DNA of 64,000 nucleotides from Myxococcus landrumus (lineage in GTDB: Bacteria; Myxococcota; Myxococcia; Myxococcales; Myxococcaceae). Positions 37,365 through 47,011 of this stretch are shown here, piece by piece. A program made the translations under genes and the position numbers. Position 1 is the stretch's first letter; each line of letters begins with the position of its first letter. A model generated the notes under the pieces. That model worked only from the letters and a program-made list of their open reading frames with translations, was not told the origin of the DNA and did not search any database. The stretch is taken from the NCBI RefSeq assembly GCF_017301635.1, contig NZ_CP071091.1, positions 146,001 to 210,000 on the forward strand, read 5' to 3'.

Positions 37365-39752
37365 GTGCACTCGGCAGAACGGCAGACCGTCCACCGCTGG
37401 AGCTTCATCTGGGCCGGGGCTCTTGTCGCCTTGGTGGGGTTCATCCTCTTGGGGGTGTCCATCTCCGCGTCCGGTGCCTGGGCGGAGGTGGGCTCCATCC
37501 TGGGCCTCTCCCTCTTTGGTTGGGGCGGGGTGGTCCAGGCGGTGAACGGGGCGGTGCTGCTGCCGGCGCAGGCGGCCATCAAGGACTCCCTGGTGCTGGG
37601 CCGACAGGGGTTCCTGCTGCTGGGGGCCCTGGTCTGGGTGGCGGGCTGGGGACTGGTGGCCCTGGGAATCCGGCGCGCGCCGGAGCCCACCGGAGGTCCG
37701 AGCCCCGCGGCCGGGGCGCCGCTGTACCCGCGCCTGGCGCGCTACCGTGACTTCTACTGGAGCACGCTGGGAGCCTACGGCGGCGGTGTGCTGCTGGCGG
37801 AGTTGGTCTACATCTTCCTGCAGACGATGCTGTCCAGCGGCGTGCCCTCCACGGAGCTGGGCATCGCGCGCGACGCGGGCGGGGGGCTGGCCATGCCGCC
37901 CACCGTCGCGTTCGGCATCTCGCTGGTGGGGGCGGCCTTCGTCGCCTTCGTCTCCGGCTTCATCGGGGCCTCACGTGCCCAGCGGCTGGCGCTGCCGGAA
38001 GCCACCATCGGTGTCTTCTACCTGGGCCTGCCCGTCCCCATCCTCCTGACGTTGATGGAGCGCATCCCCGCGCTCCAGCTCGCGCTCGGCTACCGGCTGC
38101 GTGAGGTGACGTACGTGGCGGGCCTGATTGGCCGGCCCGAGCTGGCGTACTGGCTGACCTTCACGGGGCTGGTGCTCGCGCTGGTGCTGGGCATCAACAC
38201 GGGCTTCATCGCCGCGGGCAGCGGGCGCGTGGACTTGAGGCTGGGCTTCGAGTTGTTCGTCGCCCGCCGCCACGTGGCGGTGTTCCGGCCTTCGCTGCTC
38301 CTGGGGACGCTGGCGGTGTTGATGTTCGGCATCATCCCGCCGCTGCTCGTCTACTTCATCATCCGCTCCGCCGAGGCCGCCGTGGAGCGCACACGCATCC
38401 GCGCGCTGGGCATGGCGGACCCGCTGGCCGCGTCGGAGGCGCTGCACTCGCTGAAGCTCCGTGAGCAGTCGCCCACCATGATGATGACCGCGCTGTCCGT
38501 GGGCGGCGTCGGGGTGGGCGTGATGGCGCTCATCATCGTGCTGTCGGTGATGAGCGGCTTCGAGGCCGACCTTCAGAAGAAGATTCTCGGCACCAACGCC
38601 CACGTGGTGGTGACGCGGTACGCGGGCGACCTGCCCGAGTACAGCAAGGTGATGGACACCGTCGGCAAGGTGCCCGGTGTCGAGGGGCAGACGCCCTTCA
38701 TCATCAACCAGGTGATGATTGCCTCCGAGGGCAACGTCGACGCCGTCATTATCAAGGGCATCGACCCCGCCTCGGTGGGCGAGGTGACGGACCTGCCCAA
38801 GAACATCCTGGGCGGGGGCTCGCTCGACATCCTCAACACCCCGGAGAAGATCCTCTCGCGGGGTGTGGATGAGGAAGAGGCGCCCTCAGGTGGCGGGGCA
38901 GGGGAGGACGCGGGCGACGACATCATCCGCCGCTCGGGCAAGCCGAAGAAGACGCCCGTGCTGCCAGGCATCGTCATTGGCCGCGAGCTGGCCTCCCAGC
39001 TCCGCGTGGTGGTGGGCGACCGGGTGAATGTGGTGTCTCCGCTGGGCACGGAGCTGGGCCCCATGGGGCCGCTTCCCAAGAACCGGGCCTTCCGCGTGGC
39101 GGCCGTCTTCTACTCGGGGATGTACGAGTACGACGCCAAGTTCGTCTACATCCTGCTCAAGGAAGCGCAGGACTTCTTCAGCGTCCATGGCGCCACGGGC
39201 ATCGAGCTGAAGGTGGCGGACATCGACGACGCGCGCCGCATCGCCGGGCAGGTGGTGAAGACGCTGGGCGGATATCCCTACCGGGCTCGCGACTGGGGCG
39301 AGATGAACAAGAACCTCTTCTCCGCGCTGCGCCTGGAGAAGCTGGTGATGGGGATCATCCTGTCCATCATCATCATCGTGGCCGCGGGTCTCATCGTCGC
39401 CACGGTCATCATGCTGGTATTGGAGAAGCGCAAGGAGATCTCCGTCCTCAAGGCGCTGGGCGTCCCGGATGGAGGCATCGTGAAGATATTCCTCGCCGAA
39501 GGTCTCCAGATTGGCGTCGCAGGGGGCGTCCTGGGCCTGTTCTCCGGCCTGTCCTGGTGCCTCTTCATCGAGAAGGTAGGCATCAAGCTGGACCCGGAGG
39601 TCTATTACATTCCCGCGCTTCCCGTGCGCATCGAACCTTTGCAGACCGCGTTGGCCGTCGTCATCGCGGTGCTCGTCACCTACCTGGCTTCCATCTATCC
39701 GGCCCTCAAGGCCAGCAGCGTGGAACCGGTGGAAGGGCTCAAGGCGGAGTAG
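37365..39752 (+). CDS. lolC: LolC/LolE-type lipoprotein-releasing permease with a large N-terminal membrane extension
   Basis: A 795-residue protein. The C-terminal part (from about 365) is a LolC/E-family permease: TM1 (TALSVGGVGVGVMALIIVLSV), a MacB-like periplasmic domain (about 400-655) and three closing spans (from about 658, with ISVLKALGVPDG). It pairs with LolD to extract lipoproteins from the inner membrane. Ordinary LolC is about 400 residues; the first 360 add about eight membrane spans with no known homology. The frame is continuous, so this is a true fusion. It uses a GTG after GGAGG. Only one LolC/E-type gene is here, so a homodimer like alphaproteobacterial LolF is plausible. 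Confidence 0.9.
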   Translation: MHSAERQTVHRWSFIWAGALVALVGFILLGVSISASGAWAEVGSILGLSLFGWGGVVQAVNGAVLLPAQAAIKDSLVLGRQGFLLLGALVWVAGWGLVALGIRRAPEPTGGPSPAAGAPLYPRLARYRDFYWSTLGAYGGGVLLAELVYIFLQTMLSSGVPSTELGIARDAGGGLAMPPTVAFGISLVGAAFVAFVSGFIGASRAQRLALPEATIGVFYLGLPVPILLTLMERIPALQLALGYRLREVTYVAGLIGRPELAYWLTFTGLVLALVLGINTGFIAAGSGRVDLRLGFELFVARRHVAVFRPSLLLGTLAVLMFGIIPPLLVYFIIRSAEAAVERTRIRALGMADPLAASEALHSLKLREQSPTMMMTALSVGGVGVGVMALIIVLSVMSGFEADLQKKILGTNAHVVVTRYAGDLPEYSKVMDTVGKVPGVEGQTPFIINQVMIASEGNVDAVIIKGIDPASVGEVTDLPKNILGGGSLDILNTPEKILSRGVDEEEAPSGGGAGEDAGDDIIRRSGKPKKTPVLPGIVIGRELASQLRVVVGDRVNVVSPLGTELGPMGPLPKNRAFRVAAVFYSGMYEYDAKFVYILLKEAQDFFSVHGATGIELKVADIDDARRIAGQVVKTLGGYPYRARDWGEMNKNLFSALRLEKLVMGIILSIIIIVAAGLIVATVIMLVLEKRKEISVLKALGVPDGGIVKIFLAEGLQIGVAGGVLGLFSGLSWCLFIEKVGIKLDPEVYYIPALPVRIEPLQTALAVVIAVLVTYLASIYPALKASSVEPVEGLKAE

Positions 39753-39754
39753 CC

Positions 39755-40429
39755 ATGACGCTGTTGTCCATCCGCAACGTCTTCAAGAGCTACTTCCTGC
39801 ACGGAAAGCGCATCGACATCCTGCGCTCCGTGTCGCTTGATATCGCCAAGGGAGAGCTCGTCTCGCTGGTGGGAGCCTCCGGCGCGGGCAAGAGCACCTT
39901 CCTGCACGTGCTGGGCACCCTGGACGCCCCCGCCGCGGGCGAGGTCTTCTTCGAGGGGCGCTCCGTGTTCGCCATGAACGACGCGGAAATCGCCGAGTTC
40001 CGCAACCGCACCATCGGCTTCGTCTTCCAGAGCCACTACCTGCTGCCGGAGTTCACAGCCCTGGAGAACGTGGCCATGCCGGCCCTCATCCAGCGCCGGG
40101 AGCGCACTGGCGCCTACGCCTACGCCCGGGAGCTCCTGGAGCGGGTGGGATTGGGTCAGCGGGTGGACCACAGGCCAGGGGAACTGTCCGGTGGTGAAGC
40201 CCAGCGGGTGGCCCTGGCCCGCGCCCTGGTCCTCAAGCCCGCCGTCCTCCTCGCCGACGAGCCGACGGGCAACCTGGACCCGGCCACGGGCGAGGGCATC
40301 CACCAGCTCCTCCGGGACGTCAACCGGGAGCTGGGCATCACCGCCGTGGTGGTCACACACAATGAGACCCTCGCCCGTTCCATGCCCCGCCGCCTGCGGC
40401 TGGCTGGCGGGCAGGTGTCGGAGGCTTGA
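39755..40429 (+). CDS. lolD: Lipoprotein-releasing system ATPase LolD
   Basis: This 224-residue ABC ATPase of the MacB/LolD family has Walker A GASGAGKST (about 40-48), signature LSGGEAQRVALARAL (about 145), Walker B VLLADEPTGNLD and an H-loop in VVVTHN. It powers release of lipoproteins from the inner membrane to LolA. The ATG is two bases after the lolC stop. LolA is not in the window. Confidence 0.94.
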   Translation: MTLLSIRNVFKSYFLHGKRIDILRSVSLDIAKGELVSLVGASGAGKSTFLHVLGTLDAPAAGEVFFEGRSVFAMNDAEIAEFRNRTIGFVFQSHYLLPEFTALENVAMPALIQRRERTGAYAYARELLERVGLGQRVDHRPGELSGGEAQRVALARALVLKPAVLLADEPTGNLDPATGEGIHQLLRDVNRELGITAVVVTHNETLARSMPRRLRLAGGQVSEA

Positions 40430-40505
40430 TGGCTCCGCGCTTTTGGATTGAGGGCGTCGCGCCCCTTCCCGTACATTGCCCCGCCTTTTCCCGGCCGGTC
40501 TCCCC

Positions 40506-42965
40506 TTGAGGCACCCCGTTCTGTCGCGCAAGTCACTGCTCCCGCTGATAGCGGTCGTCCTGTGGTCGCTCGTGCCTGGCCCCGTCCGGGCACAGGTGAA
40601 CGGGGGTGCGCCTTCTCGGGCCCCATCTCCGAGTACTCCCGCGCCCACTCCCCAAGAGCCCGAGCGTCCCTCGGACGCCCCCGTTGAAGAAGAGCCCGCC
40701 TCGTCCGAGGACGAGGCGAACCGGGTGGTGGAGATTCGAGTCGAGGGCAACAAGCGGGTGGAGGCCGAGGCCATTCGCCGCGCCCTTCGCACCAAGGTGG
40801 GTCAGCCTTGGGACCCCTCCCGCAGCGCCGAGGACCTCCGGGCCGTGTGGGCCCTGGGGTACTTCCAGAACGTGGAGCTGCTGCGGCAGAAGATGCCGAG
40901 CGGCATCGCCTACGTCGTCCGGGTGGAGGAGCGGCCCGTGGTCCGCTCCGTCGCGCTCAAGGGCAACGAGGAGCTCAACAAGGACGACTTCAAGGACGAC
41001 ATCGAGGTCAAGTCCAACACCATCCTGGACATGGAGACCGTGCGCAGCACGGTGAAGAAGATCCAGGCCAAGTACGTGGAGAAGGGCTTCTTCCTCGCCG
41101 AGGTCTCCCACGAGATCAAACCCGCCGAAGGCGGCGGGAGCGTGGACGTCGTCATCGTCATCAACGAGCACGCCAAGGTGATGGTGAAGCAGATCACCCT
41201 CATCGGCGCGGAGAAGGTCCCCGCGTCGGTGCTCAAGGAGACGATGATCACCCGCGAGGGAGGCTTCTTCTCCTTCTTCACGGGCGAGGGCACGTACCGC
41301 GAGGACGCCTTCCAGCGCGACCTGGCCGTCATCCAGATCGCCTACTACGACCGCGGTTTCATCAACGTCAAGATCGACAAGCCCACGGTCCAGCTCTCCG
41401 CGGACAAGCGCTACATCTACATCACCCTGCGCATCACCGAGGGCGAGCCGTACGACATCGGGAAGATCGACATCGCTGGTGACCTGCTCCCCGACGTGCC
41501 GAAGGAGCGGATGATGGGGCTGATGCGGTCGCGCACCAAGGACCGCTTCAACCGCTCGCAGCTGTCGCAAGACATCCTGGGCCTGTCGGACGTGTATTAC
41601 GACCGCGGCTACGCGTACGCGAACATCAACCCCGTCACGAGCGTCAACGCGGACAACCGCACGGTGGACCTGACCTTCGATGTTCAGAAGGGCCCTCAGG
41701 TCACCATCGAGCGCATCGACATCAGCGGCAACACGAAGACGCGCGACAAGGTCATCCGTCGCGAGCTGCGCGTGTACGAAGGTGAGCTCTACAGCGGCAC
41801 GGGTGTGCGCCGCAGCAAGGAGCGCGTCACCGCCCTGGGCTACTTCGAGACGGTGGAAGTCACCCAGCGCCCGGGCAGCACCGACGACACCATCGTCCTC
41901 CAGGTGGAGGTGAAGGAGAAGGCCACCGGTACCTTCCAGGTCGGCCTGGGCTTCTCCAACGTGGAGAACTTCATCTTCACGGCGCAGATCTCCCAGAACA
42001 ACTTCCTGGGCTGGGGCCAGAGCGTCTCCGCGTCCGCGCAGATCTCCAGCCTGCGCTCGCTCGTGCAGTTGTCGTTCTACGACCCGTACTTCCTGGACAC
42101 CAACTACCTGTTGTCCGCGGAGTTCTTCCGCGTCCAGGCGGACTACGAAGGCTTCATCCGCAACTCCACCGGTGGAACCATCTCCATCGGCTACCAGTTC
42201 ATCGACGACCTGCTGGGCACCATCGGCTACACCCGTGAGTGGGTGAACGTGGAGGCGGGCTCGAACCTGGGCGCGGTGCTGTTGGCCAACCAGTTCCTGT
42301 CAGGCACCACCAGCGCGGCCCGGCTGTCGCTCTCGTTCGACCGCCGCGACAACCGCCTGTTCCCGTCGCGCGGCTTTTACCATGTGGGCTCGGTGGAGTT
42401 CGCCCCGGACTTCCTCGGGGGCTCGTTCCTCTTCAACCGGTACACCGCGACGTCGCGTCTGTACTTCCCGATGCCGCTGGGCTTCGTCTTCAAGACGAAC
42501 GCCTCCCTGGGCTACATCCAGCAGCTCGACTCGAACAAGCCGCTGCCCATCTCGGAGCTGTATTACGTGGGTGGTATCAACAGCGTCCGCGGCTACTTCC
42601 TGCGCAGCATCAGCCCGACGGTGAAGGTGCCTCGCTCGAGCAACCCGGACGCCACCGTCACGGACTTCCTCGTGGGCGGCAACAAGCAGCTCGTCTTCAA
42701 CTTCGAGCTCGAGTTCCCCATCTTCGAGAAGGCCGGCCTGCGCGGTGTGCTCTTCTACGACGCGGGCAACGCCTTCGCTTCGAACGAGCGCTTCTTCGAG
42801 GACAAGCAGGACAAGCTGCCACTCGGCCTCTTCCACTCGGCGGGCTTCGGCTTCCGCTGGTTCAGCCCGATCGGCCCCCTGCGCTTCGAATGGGGTATCC
42901 CGCTCACCAGGCGGCCGGAAGACGAACGGATTCTGTTCGAGTTCACTATCGGCAACTTCTTCTGA
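40506..42965 (+). CDS. bamA: Outer-membrane protein assembly factor BamA
   Basis: An 819-residue protein. A signal peptide (about 1-29, ending GPVRA) and a Pro/Ala/Glu-rich spacer are followed by five POTRA domains (about 70-410, starting VVEIRVEGNKRVEAEAIRRAL). A 16-strand Omp85 barrel follows, with the conserved loop-6 VRGY (INSVRGYF, about 691) and a C-terminal Phe (IGNFF). BamA inserts barrel proteins in the outer membrane. The start is uncertain: TTG 40506 gives a good signal peptide, TTG 40476 adds ten residues, and neither has a clear ribosome-binding site. It precedes skp and lpxD, as in many Gram-negative bacteria. Confidence 0.95.
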   Translation: MRHPVLSRKSLLPLIAVVLWSLVPGPVRAQVNGGAPSRAPSPSTPAPTPQEPERPSDAPVEEEPASSEDEANRVVEIRVEGNKRVEAEAIRRALRTKVGQPWDPSRSAEDLRAVWALGYFQNVELLRQKMPSGIAYVVRVEERPVVRSVALKGNEELNKDDFKDDIEVKSNTILDMETVRSTVKKIQAKYVEKGFFLAEVSHEIKPAEGGGSVDVVIVINEHAKVMVKQITLIGAEKVPASVLKETMITREGGFFSFFTGEGTYREDAFQRDLAVIQIAYYDRGFINVKIDKPTVQLSADKRYIYITLRITEGEPYDIGKIDIAGDLLPDVPKERMMGLMRSRTKDRFNRSQLSQDILGLSDVYYDRGYAYANINPVTSVNADNRTVDLTFDVQKGPQVTIERIDISGNTKTRDKVIRRELRVYEGELYSGTGVRRSKERVTALGYFETVEVTQRPGSTDDTIVLQVEVKEKATGTFQVGLGFSNVENFIFTAQISQNNFLGWGQSVSASAQISSLRSLVQLSFYDPYFLDTNYLLSAEFFRVQADYEGFIRNSTGGTISIGYQFIDDLLGTIGYTREWVNVEAGSNLGAVLLANQFLSGTTSAARLSLSFDRRDNRLFPSRGFYHVGSVEFAPDFLGGSFLFNRYTATSRLYFPMPLGFVFKTNASLGYIQQLDSNKPLPISELYYVGGINSVRGYFLRSISPTVKVPRSSNPDATVTDFLVGGNKQLVFNFELEFPIFEKAGLRGVLFYDAGNAFASNERFFEDKQDKLPLGLFHSAGFGFRWFSPIGPLRFEWGIPLTRRPEDERILFEFTIGNFF

Positions 42966-43069
42966 TAAGCCGTCGCCCTGTCGTCCCGGCCCCGCCCAGG
43001 CGGGAAGGGTTGAACAAGCCCGGGCGTCTGACGTCGGACCCTGTACCCTTCCCTGAGGAGCTGTTGAAC

Positions 43070-43621
43070 ATGTCGCTTCGCACCACTGTCGCGGCCATGG
43101 CCGCCGTCCTGTCGCTTGCCCTGCCGGTGGCCTCTTCGGCCGCGGAGATGAAGGTCGCCTACGTGGACCTTCAGCGGGTCCTTCTCGAGGTGGATGACGG
43201 CAAGGCCGCCAAGACCCGCCTCCAGAAGTGGCTGGAGGACAAGCAGAAGGAGATCGACAAGGAGCAGTCCGCCCTCCGCGCCGAGAAGGAGGCGCTGGAC
43301 AAGCAGGCGAGCGCCATGGCCGCTGACGTGCGGGGCCAGAAGGAGGCGGAGCTGCAGCGCAAGGTGATGACGCTCGCCCAGAAGTGGGAGAAGAGCCGCG
43401 CCGAGGCCGCCAACAAGGAGCGCCAGGAGATGGAGCCCATCATCAACAAGATTGACCAGGTGGTGGCGTCCATCGCGCAGCGCGATGACCTGGGCCTGGT
43501 GCTGGAGAAGCGCGACTCGGGCATCGTCTTCGCGAAGGCCCAGTACGACATCTCCAACGAAGTCATCCGGGCGTACAACAGCTCGAAGAAGACGGCGGCG
43601 AAGGACGCCCCGACGAAGTAG
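43070..43621 (+). CDS. skp: OmpH/Skp-family periplasmic chaperone
   Basis: This 183-residue protein has a signal peptide (about 1-24, SSAAE) and the family start [19 protein letters not shown] long, highly charged coiled coil (about 45-135) with heptads ([27 protein letters not shown] region) follows. Skp trimers hold unfolded outer-membrane proteins between the Sec translocon and BAM. ATG 43070 is nine bases after a GAGGAG site. Position after bamA and before lpxD matches the conserved cluster. Confidence 0.92.
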   Translation: MSLRTTVAAMAAVLSLALPVASSAAEMKVAYVDLQRVLLEVDDGKAAKTRLQKWLEDKQKEIDKEQSALRAEKEALDKQASAMAADVRGQKEAELQRKVMTLAQKWEKSRAEAANKERQEMEPIINKIDQVVASIAQRDDLGLVLEKRDSGIVFAKAQYDISNEVIRAYNSSKKTAAKDAPTK

Positions 43622-43631
43622 CCCTCGCCAC

Positions 43632-44696
43632 GTGAAGACCTCTCCCGCCCCTCGTCGGCTCGGGGAGCTCGCCGCCCATGTCGGGGGAGAGCTTCTCGGT
43701 GACTCTGAGCAGCTCATCCACGGACTCAACGGGCTTGAAGAAGCCAGCCCGGGAGACGTGTCTTTCTACGGAAACACGCGCTACCGCCGCCAGTTCGAGG
43801 CCACCCGCGCCTCGGCTGTCCTGGTCGGTGGAGACGTGTCTCCCCGCGACGGTGTCGCGCTCGTGCGGGTGCCCAACCCGCACCTGGCCTACGCCAAGCT
43901 GCTGCATCTGTTCCATCCCACTCCCCGACCCGCGCCGGGCATCCGCCCTGGAGCGTGGGTGCACCCCGAGGCCACCGTTCATCCGGAAGCCGCGGTGATG
44001 GCGGGCGCCACCGTGGAGGCTGGCGCGAAGGTGGGGGCTCGCTCGGTGCTGTACCCGGGCGCCTACCTGGGCGAGCACGCCGAGGTGGGTGAGGACAGCG
44101 TCCTGCATCCCAACGTGACGGTGCGCGAGGGCTGCATCGTGGGCTCGCGGTGCATCCTCCACTCCGCCTCCGTGGTGGGCGCGGATGGCTTTGGCTTCGC
44201 GTTCAACCCGGAAGGCGAAGCGGGGCCGGAGCACTACAAGATTCCCCAGGTGGGCATCGTCCGCATCGAGGACGACGTCGAGCTGGGCGCCTGCTCCTGC
44301 ATCGACCGCGCGACGGTCGGGGAGACGGTGGTGGGGCGTGGCACCAAGGTCGACAACCTGGTGCAGATTGCCCACAACGTGAAGATTGGCGCGCTGAGCC
44401 TCATCTGCGCCCAGGCCGGTGTGTCCGGCTCGGCGGAGATTGGCATGGGCGTGGTATTGGCTGGCCAGGTGGGTGTGGTGGGCCACATCCGCGTGGGTGA
44501 CATGGCGAAGGTGGGCGCGCAGTCCGGCGTGGCCCATGACGTCCCGGATGGCCAGGTGGTGAGTGGCTCTCCAGCCGTTCCTCACAAGGAATGGCTCCGG
44601 GCCAGCGCGGCGGTGAATCAGGTGGCGGACCTGCTCAAGGAAATGCGAGCCCTGCGCCGCAGGGTGGAGCTGCTCGAGAAGGAGAAGGGGGAGTGA
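43632..44696 (+). CDS. lpxD: UDP-3-O-acylglucosamine N-acyltransferase LpxD
   Basis: A 354-residue left-handed beta-helix acyltransferase. An N-terminal uridine-binding domain (about 1-100) is followed by hexapeptide repeats ([20 protein letters not shown] onward) and the active-site region [20 protein letters not shown], whose His is the catalytic base. A C-terminal helix closes it. It N-acylates UDP-3-acyl-glucosamine in lipid A synthesis. It uses a GTG; the stop overlaps fabZ (GTGATG). Confidence 0.95.
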   Translation: MKTSPAPRRLGELAAHVGGELLGDSEQLIHGLNGLEEASPGDVSFYGNTRYRRQFEATRASAVLVGGDVSPRDGVALVRVPNPHLAYAKLLHLFHPTPRPAPGIRPGAWVHPEATVHPEAAVMAGATVEAGAKVGARSVLYPGAYLGEHAEVGEDSVLHPNVTVREGCIVGSRCILHSASVVGADGFGFAFNPEGEAGPEHYKIPQVGIVRIEDDVELGACSCIDRATVGETVVGRGTKVDNLVQIAHNVKIGALSLICAQAGVSGSAEIGMGVVLAGQVGVVGHIRVGDMAKVGAQSGVAHDVPDGQVVSGSPAVPHKEWLRASAAVNQVADLLKEMRALRRRVELLEKEKGE

Positions 44697-45157
44697 TGGA
44701 CATCCGAGAAATCCAGAACTTGCTGCCGCACCGGTACCCGTTCCTCCTCATCGACCGGGTGGTGGAGATTGTTCCGGGCCAGAAAATCACGGCCTTCAAG
44801 AACGTCACCATCAACGAGCCCTTCTTCAACGGCCACTTCCCGGGACACCCGGTGATGCCGGGGGTGCTCATCCTGGAGGCGCTGGCGCAGGCGTCCGCGA
44901 TTCTCGCGTACAAGAGCGAGAACATGGACCCCACCCAGAAGGTGACCTACCTGATGGGCGTGGATGGCGCGCGCTTCCGCAAGCCGGTGGTGCCGGGCGA
45001 CCGGGTGCAGCTCCTCATCGAGGTGCTGCGTCACAAGGGCGCGGTCTGGAAGACGAAGGGCACGGCGACCGTGGATGGCGTGAAGGTCGCTGAAGGCGAG
45101 TTCCTGGCCACGGTGGTGGACAAGGACGCTGGGGCGGAAGAGAGCGCGGCGTCCTGA
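44696..45157 (+). CDS. fabZ: 3-hydroxyacyl-ACP dehydratase FabZ
   Basis: A 153-residue hot-dog-fold dehydratase. LLPHRYPFLLIDRV at the N terminus and the catalytic motif H47-FPGHPVMPGVLILE61 (His and Glu) are diagnostic. It dehydrates 3-hydroxyacyl-ACP in fatty-acid elongation and so competes with LpxA and LpxD for 3-hydroxyacyl-ACP; its position between them is the usual one. The ATG overlaps the lpxD stop. Confidence 0.95.
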   Translation: MDIREIQNLLPHRYPFLLIDRVVEIVPGQKITAFKNVTINEPFFNGHFPGHPVMPGVLILEALAQASAILAYKSENMDPTQKVTYLMGVDGARFRKPVVPGDRVQLLIEVLRHKGAVWKTKGTATVDGVKVAEGEFLATVVDKDAGAEESAAS

Positions 45158-45186
45158 CCGCGAGCTCGAGAGGCAGAGGAGACGAC

Positions 45187-45963
45187 ATGGCTCAGGTTCA
45201 TCCCACCGCGGTGGTTCATCCCGATGCGCGTCTACACGAGTCGGTCCAGGTCGGACCCTACTCCGTGATTGGACCGCAGGTGACGATTGGCGAGGGCTCC
45301 CGCGTGGGGCCCCACGTCGTCATCGAGGGCCGCACGACGATTGGTGCGCGCAACCGCATCTTCCAGTTCGCCTCCATCGGGGCGGACCCGCAGGACTTGA
45401 AGTATGCGGGGGAAGACACCGAGCTCACGCTGGGTGACGACAACCAGGTGCGCGAGTTCGTCACGCTGCACAAGGGCACTGTCGGTGGGGGCGGTGCCAC
45501 GCGCATCGGCAGTGGGACCCTCCTGATGGCCAACAGCCACGTGGCCCACGACTGCATCGTGGGGAACGGCTGCCGCATCGGCAACGGGTCCGCGCTGGCC
45601 GGCCATGTGGAGATGGAAGACCACGTCATCATCAGCGGCCTGGCGGCGGTGCATCAGTTCACCCGCCTGGGCCGCTTCGCCTTCATCTCCGGCGGCGCCA
45701 TGGTGACCATGGACATCCCGCCGTACGCCACCGCGCAGGGAGACCGCGCGGAGCTGGTGGGGCTCAACACCGTGGGCCTGGAGCGCGGCGGCTACTCGAA
45801 GGAGCAGATCGAGCGCGTGAAGGAAGCCCACCGCATCCTGTTCCGCTCCAAGCTGGGGCTGCAGGAGGCGCTGGCGCGGCTGCGCTCGGAGCTGGCGGGG
45901 CACCCCGAGGTGGACCACCTCGTGAGCTTCATCGCGCAGAGCAAGCGCGGCCTGACGCGCTAG
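45187..45963 (+). CDS. lpxA: Acyl-ACP:UDP-N-acetylglucosamine O-acyltransferase LpxA
   Basis: A 258-residue hexapeptide left-handed helix, the first lipid A enzyme. VHPTAVVHPDARLHESVQVG repeats start the helix. NSHVAHDCIVGNGC, with the catalytic His, and ISGLAAVHQFTRLGRFAFISGG are family signatures, and a C-terminal helical domain follows. ATG 45187 has a GAGGAGA-like site upstream. Acyl-chain length cannot be read from sequence alone. Confidence 0.95.
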   Translation: MAQVHPTAVVHPDARLHESVQVGPYSVIGPQVTIGEGSRVGPHVVIEGRTTIGARNRIFQFASIGADPQDLKYAGEDTELTLGDDNQVREFVTLHKGTVGGGGATRIGSGTLLMANSHVAHDCIVGNGCRIGNGSALAGHVEMEDHVIISGLAAVHQFTRLGRFAFISGGAMVTMDIPPYATAQGDRAELVGLNTVGLERGGYSKEQIERVKEAHRILFRSKLGLQEALARLRSELAGHPEVDHLVSFIAQSKRGLTR

Positions 45964-45972
45964 TCTGCGGAC

Positions 45973-46797
45973 ATGGAGAGCAGCGCGCCGCCGGACGGCA
46001 AGATTGGTCTCATCGCGGGCAATGGTCAACTTCCGTTCCTCTTCGCGCGCGCCGCGCGGGCGAGAGGGCTGGAAGTCATCGCCGTGGCGCACAAGGGTGA
46101 GACGGACCCGGCGCTGGCCGCCGAGGTAGGCGCGCTGACGTGGGTGCGCGTCGGCCAGGTGAACCGCATCCAGAAGGCCTTCCTGGCCGCGGGCGTGAAG
46201 CAGGCGGCCATGGCGGGCGGCATCAGCCACGTGAAGGCGCTGACGGACGCCCGGCCGGACCTGGGCGCCGTCCGCATCATCTCCCGCCTGCGCAGCTTCA
46301 GGGATGACGCGCTCCTGCGCGCGGTGGCCGCCGACTTCGAGTCGCGCGGCGTCACCATCATTGCCCCCACGGACTACCTGGGTGAGGTGCTCTGTCCTCC
46401 AGGCCACCTGGCGGGCCCGGTGCTGAGCGAGGCGCAGGAGAAGGACGTGGCGCTGGGGCGCGAGGTGGCGGTGCTCCTGGGCCAGGCCGACGTGGGCCAG
46501 ACGGTGGTGGTGCACCAGGGGCACGTCCTGGCGCTCGAGGCGGTGGAGGGCACCGACGAGGCCATCCGCCGAGGCGGCAAGCTGGGAGGCGCGGGCGCGG
46601 TGGTGGTGAAGCGCTGCAAGCCCGACCAGGACATGCGCTTCGACCTTCCGGCGGCGGGACCCCGCACGCTGGAGGTGATGAACGAAGTCGGGGCCAAGGT
46701 CCTCGCGCTGGAGGCGGGCCGCACGGTGCTGCTGGACGCGCCCGCGCTGTTCGCCGCCGCCAAGGACTCGGGCATCACCCTCGTCGGCGTGCCCTGA
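45973..46797 (+). CDS. lpxI: UDP-2,3-diacylglucosamine pyrophosphatase LpxI
   Basis: A 274-residue DUF1009 protein. The N-terminal IGLIAGNGQLPFLFARAARARG and the C-terminal GKLGGAGAVVVKRCKPDQDMRFDLPAAGP segments match LpxI, the alternative to LpxH. It hydrolyses UDP-2,3-diacylglucosamine to lipid X and UMP. It starts ten bases after lpxA. No LpxH is seen in the window, so LpxI is probably the working enzyme. Confidence 0.93.
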   Translation: MESSAPPDGKIGLIAGNGQLPFLFARAARARGLEVIAVAHKGETDPALAAEVGALTWVRVGQVNRIQKAFLAAGVKQAAMAGGISHVKALTDARPDLGAVRIISRLRSFRDDALLRAVAADFESRGVTIIAPTDYLGEVLCPPGHLAGPVLSEAQEKDVALGREVAVLLGQADVGQTVVVHQGHVLALEAVEGTDEAIRRGGKLGGAGAVVVKRCKPDQDMRFDLPAAGPRTLEVMNEVGAKVLALEAGRTVLLDAPALFAAAKDSGITLVGVP

Positions 46798-47011
46798 GTC
46801 CTGCGCGGAAGGGCGGGGGGCCAGGGCCGGTGCATGCCTCCCCGGCCGCCGGTGAGGTGGGGCGTGGCGGGTGAAGGTCGTCGCGTTCCCCGCGTCTTGC
46901 TCGCGAAGCATTTCCTCGCACGGAGCACCGTCCTACCCTGTCGCGGTGGAATCCACCCAGCCGGGGCGCTGTCACCGCGTGCCCCGCGAAGCCGGAGGCC
47001 GACGCCGCGCC

